A stretch of 5,792 bases of DNA, taken from contig JALOPK010000222.1 in assembly GCA_025453925.1 (NCBI GenBank), positions 1 through 5,792 on the forward strand. The letters run 5' to 3'. This DNA is from Candidatus Eiseniibacteriota bacterium (GTDB lineage: Bacteria; JAFGKV01). Below are positions 5,250 to 5,792 of the stretch, one piece after another; position 1 is the stretch's first letter, and each line of letters opens with the position of its first letter. Made by a program: the position numbers and the translations under genes. Below the pieces are notes generated by a model, which saw only the letters and a program-made list of their open reading frames with translations, did no database searches and had not been told where the DNA came from.

Positions 5250-5283
5250 GTGGGAATGGCGCCCCCGAGCCAAGGAGGTTCCG

Positions 5284-5792
5284 ATGGTGCAGTGGGTGAA
5301 GTGCCTTGCGTATCTGGTGCTATCGGGCGTCGCGATCTGTGTTCTTCCTTCCTTCCTTTCAGCTCAGACCGCATCGATCGGTGCGGATGACGCGGTCGCC
5401 GGGTCTGGGAGCTTCACCAGAGACTCTGGACCTCCGGACGCCATCACCGATCTGACAGCCGCGCTCTCGATCCCGGATGTTATCCTGACGTGGACGGTGC
5501 CGTCGGACGATGTGGGGGTGACCAGCTTCCGGGTCTACCAGTATGCTGCAGCTAGCGGCACCTGCACGCAAATCGCCCACGTCCTGAACGAGTCAGCCCA
5601 GACGTACAAGGTGCACTGCGTATGCGGCAATCCGACCATCAACTTTGTCTACGATGTGAGGGCCGAGGACGCGGCGGGGAACATCGCGGATCCCTCGAAC
5701 CTGGCGGGCGAGTTCGACTACATGGGGCAGGAGGGACCCATAGGGCCCGCCATCGTGACGACGCCGACATGCCTGCTGCTCTTGGCCCAGGC
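5284..5792 (+). CDS. Exported fibronectin type III domain protein (C-terminus beyond window)
   Basis: The frame is open from ATG 5284 to the right edge, 169 complete residues with no stop. AAGGAGGT (5272-5279) ends four bases before the ATG. Seen: a classic signal peptide with K6, a hydrophobic core (CLAYLVLSGVAICVLPSFL, 7-25) and a likely cleavage at LSA|QTA (after residue 27). A short Ser/Gly-rich linker follows. Then comes one fibronectin type III domain (about 51-145): PPDAITDLTAA, VILTWTVPSDDVGVTSFRVY (66-85) and FVYDVRAEDAAGNIADPSN (121-139). The W70, the Y85 strand and the YDVRAEDAAGN strand are typical of the fold. C94, C112 and C114 could form a disulfide outside the cytoplasm. The protein is probably a secreted or cell-surface adhesive or enzyme-accessory module; what lies beyond the window decides its job. 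Confidence 0.85.
   Translation, partial: MVQWVKCLAYLVLSGVAICVLPSFLSAQTASIGADDAVAGSGSFTRDSGPPDAITDLTAALSIPDVILTWTVPSDDVGVTSFRVYQYAAASGTCTQIAHVLNESAQTYKVHCVCGNPTINFVYDVRAEDAAGNIADPSNLAGEFDYMGQEGPIGPAIVTTPTCLLLLAQ

Noticed and set aside
4907-5374. Minus-strand 155-codon frame with internal amino-acid repeats
   Set aside because: Its repeats (NVGAASAANAA and similar) simply translate the palindromic DNA repeats, a known source of spurious ORFs.
4239-5390. Plus-strand open frame of 383 codons overlapping the effector-binding gene and the repeat region
   Set aside because: It is out of frame with the real gene, very rich in Arg, Ser and Pro, runs through palindromic repeats and into the next gene, and shows no domain.
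1-5792. A multi-gene novel defence, mobile or biosynthetic system
   Set aside because: Gene orientations alternate, spacing is wide, and no nuclease, integrase, transposase, toxin or synthase genes are visible. The proteins do not suggest one joint pathway.

Overview
The window is a high-GC bacterial chromosomal segment. By eye the GC is around 60%, with GC-rich third codon positions and canonical GGAGG ribosome binding sites ahead of nearly every gene. No phage, plasmid or insertion-sequence genes are visible. The mix of genes (nitroreductase, RDD membrane protein, secreted hydrolase, metallo-beta-lactamase, secreted fibronectin type III protein) and the intergenic palindromic repeats suggest a free-living Gram-negative-type organism, perhaps an uncultured lineage. 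The phylum cannot be fixed from this sequence.

Layout, left to right. On the minus strand, 1-505 is a nitroreductase cut at its C-terminus by the window edge. A 299-base gap holds a candidate forward promoter (651-679). Then come, on the plus strand, an RDD-family membrane protein (805-1305), a strong GC-rich hairpin (1328-1363), and an alpha/beta hydrolase with a probable export signal (1415-2146). The gap after it contains a 91-base element with inverted ends of the TCATTGCGAG type (2229-2319) and a possible 65-residue protein (2367-2564). Converging on that is a minus-strand gene (2592-3335) with every zinc ligand of a subclass B1 metallo-beta-lactamase. A divergent gap of about 350 bases separates it from a plus-strand 355-residue protein (3689-4756). 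That protein pairs an N-terminal GyrI-like effector-binding domain with a cysteine-rich C-terminal domain. From 4757 to 5283 there is no gene. That stretch is a mosaic of several palindromic repeats, including two related palindromes with a compensatory base-pair change. The window ends inside an exported fibronectin type III protein (5284 to beyond 5792).

The genes do not form an obvious pathway or operon. Most are separately spaced and several are divergent or convergent. Only the RDD gene and the hydrolase (109 bases apart) could share a transcript, and a hairpin lies between them. The most notable items are the chromosomal B1-type metallo-beta-lactamase, the effector-binding/Cys-rich fusion protein, and the repeat mosaic. 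I found no multi-gene defence, mobile or biosynthetic system.
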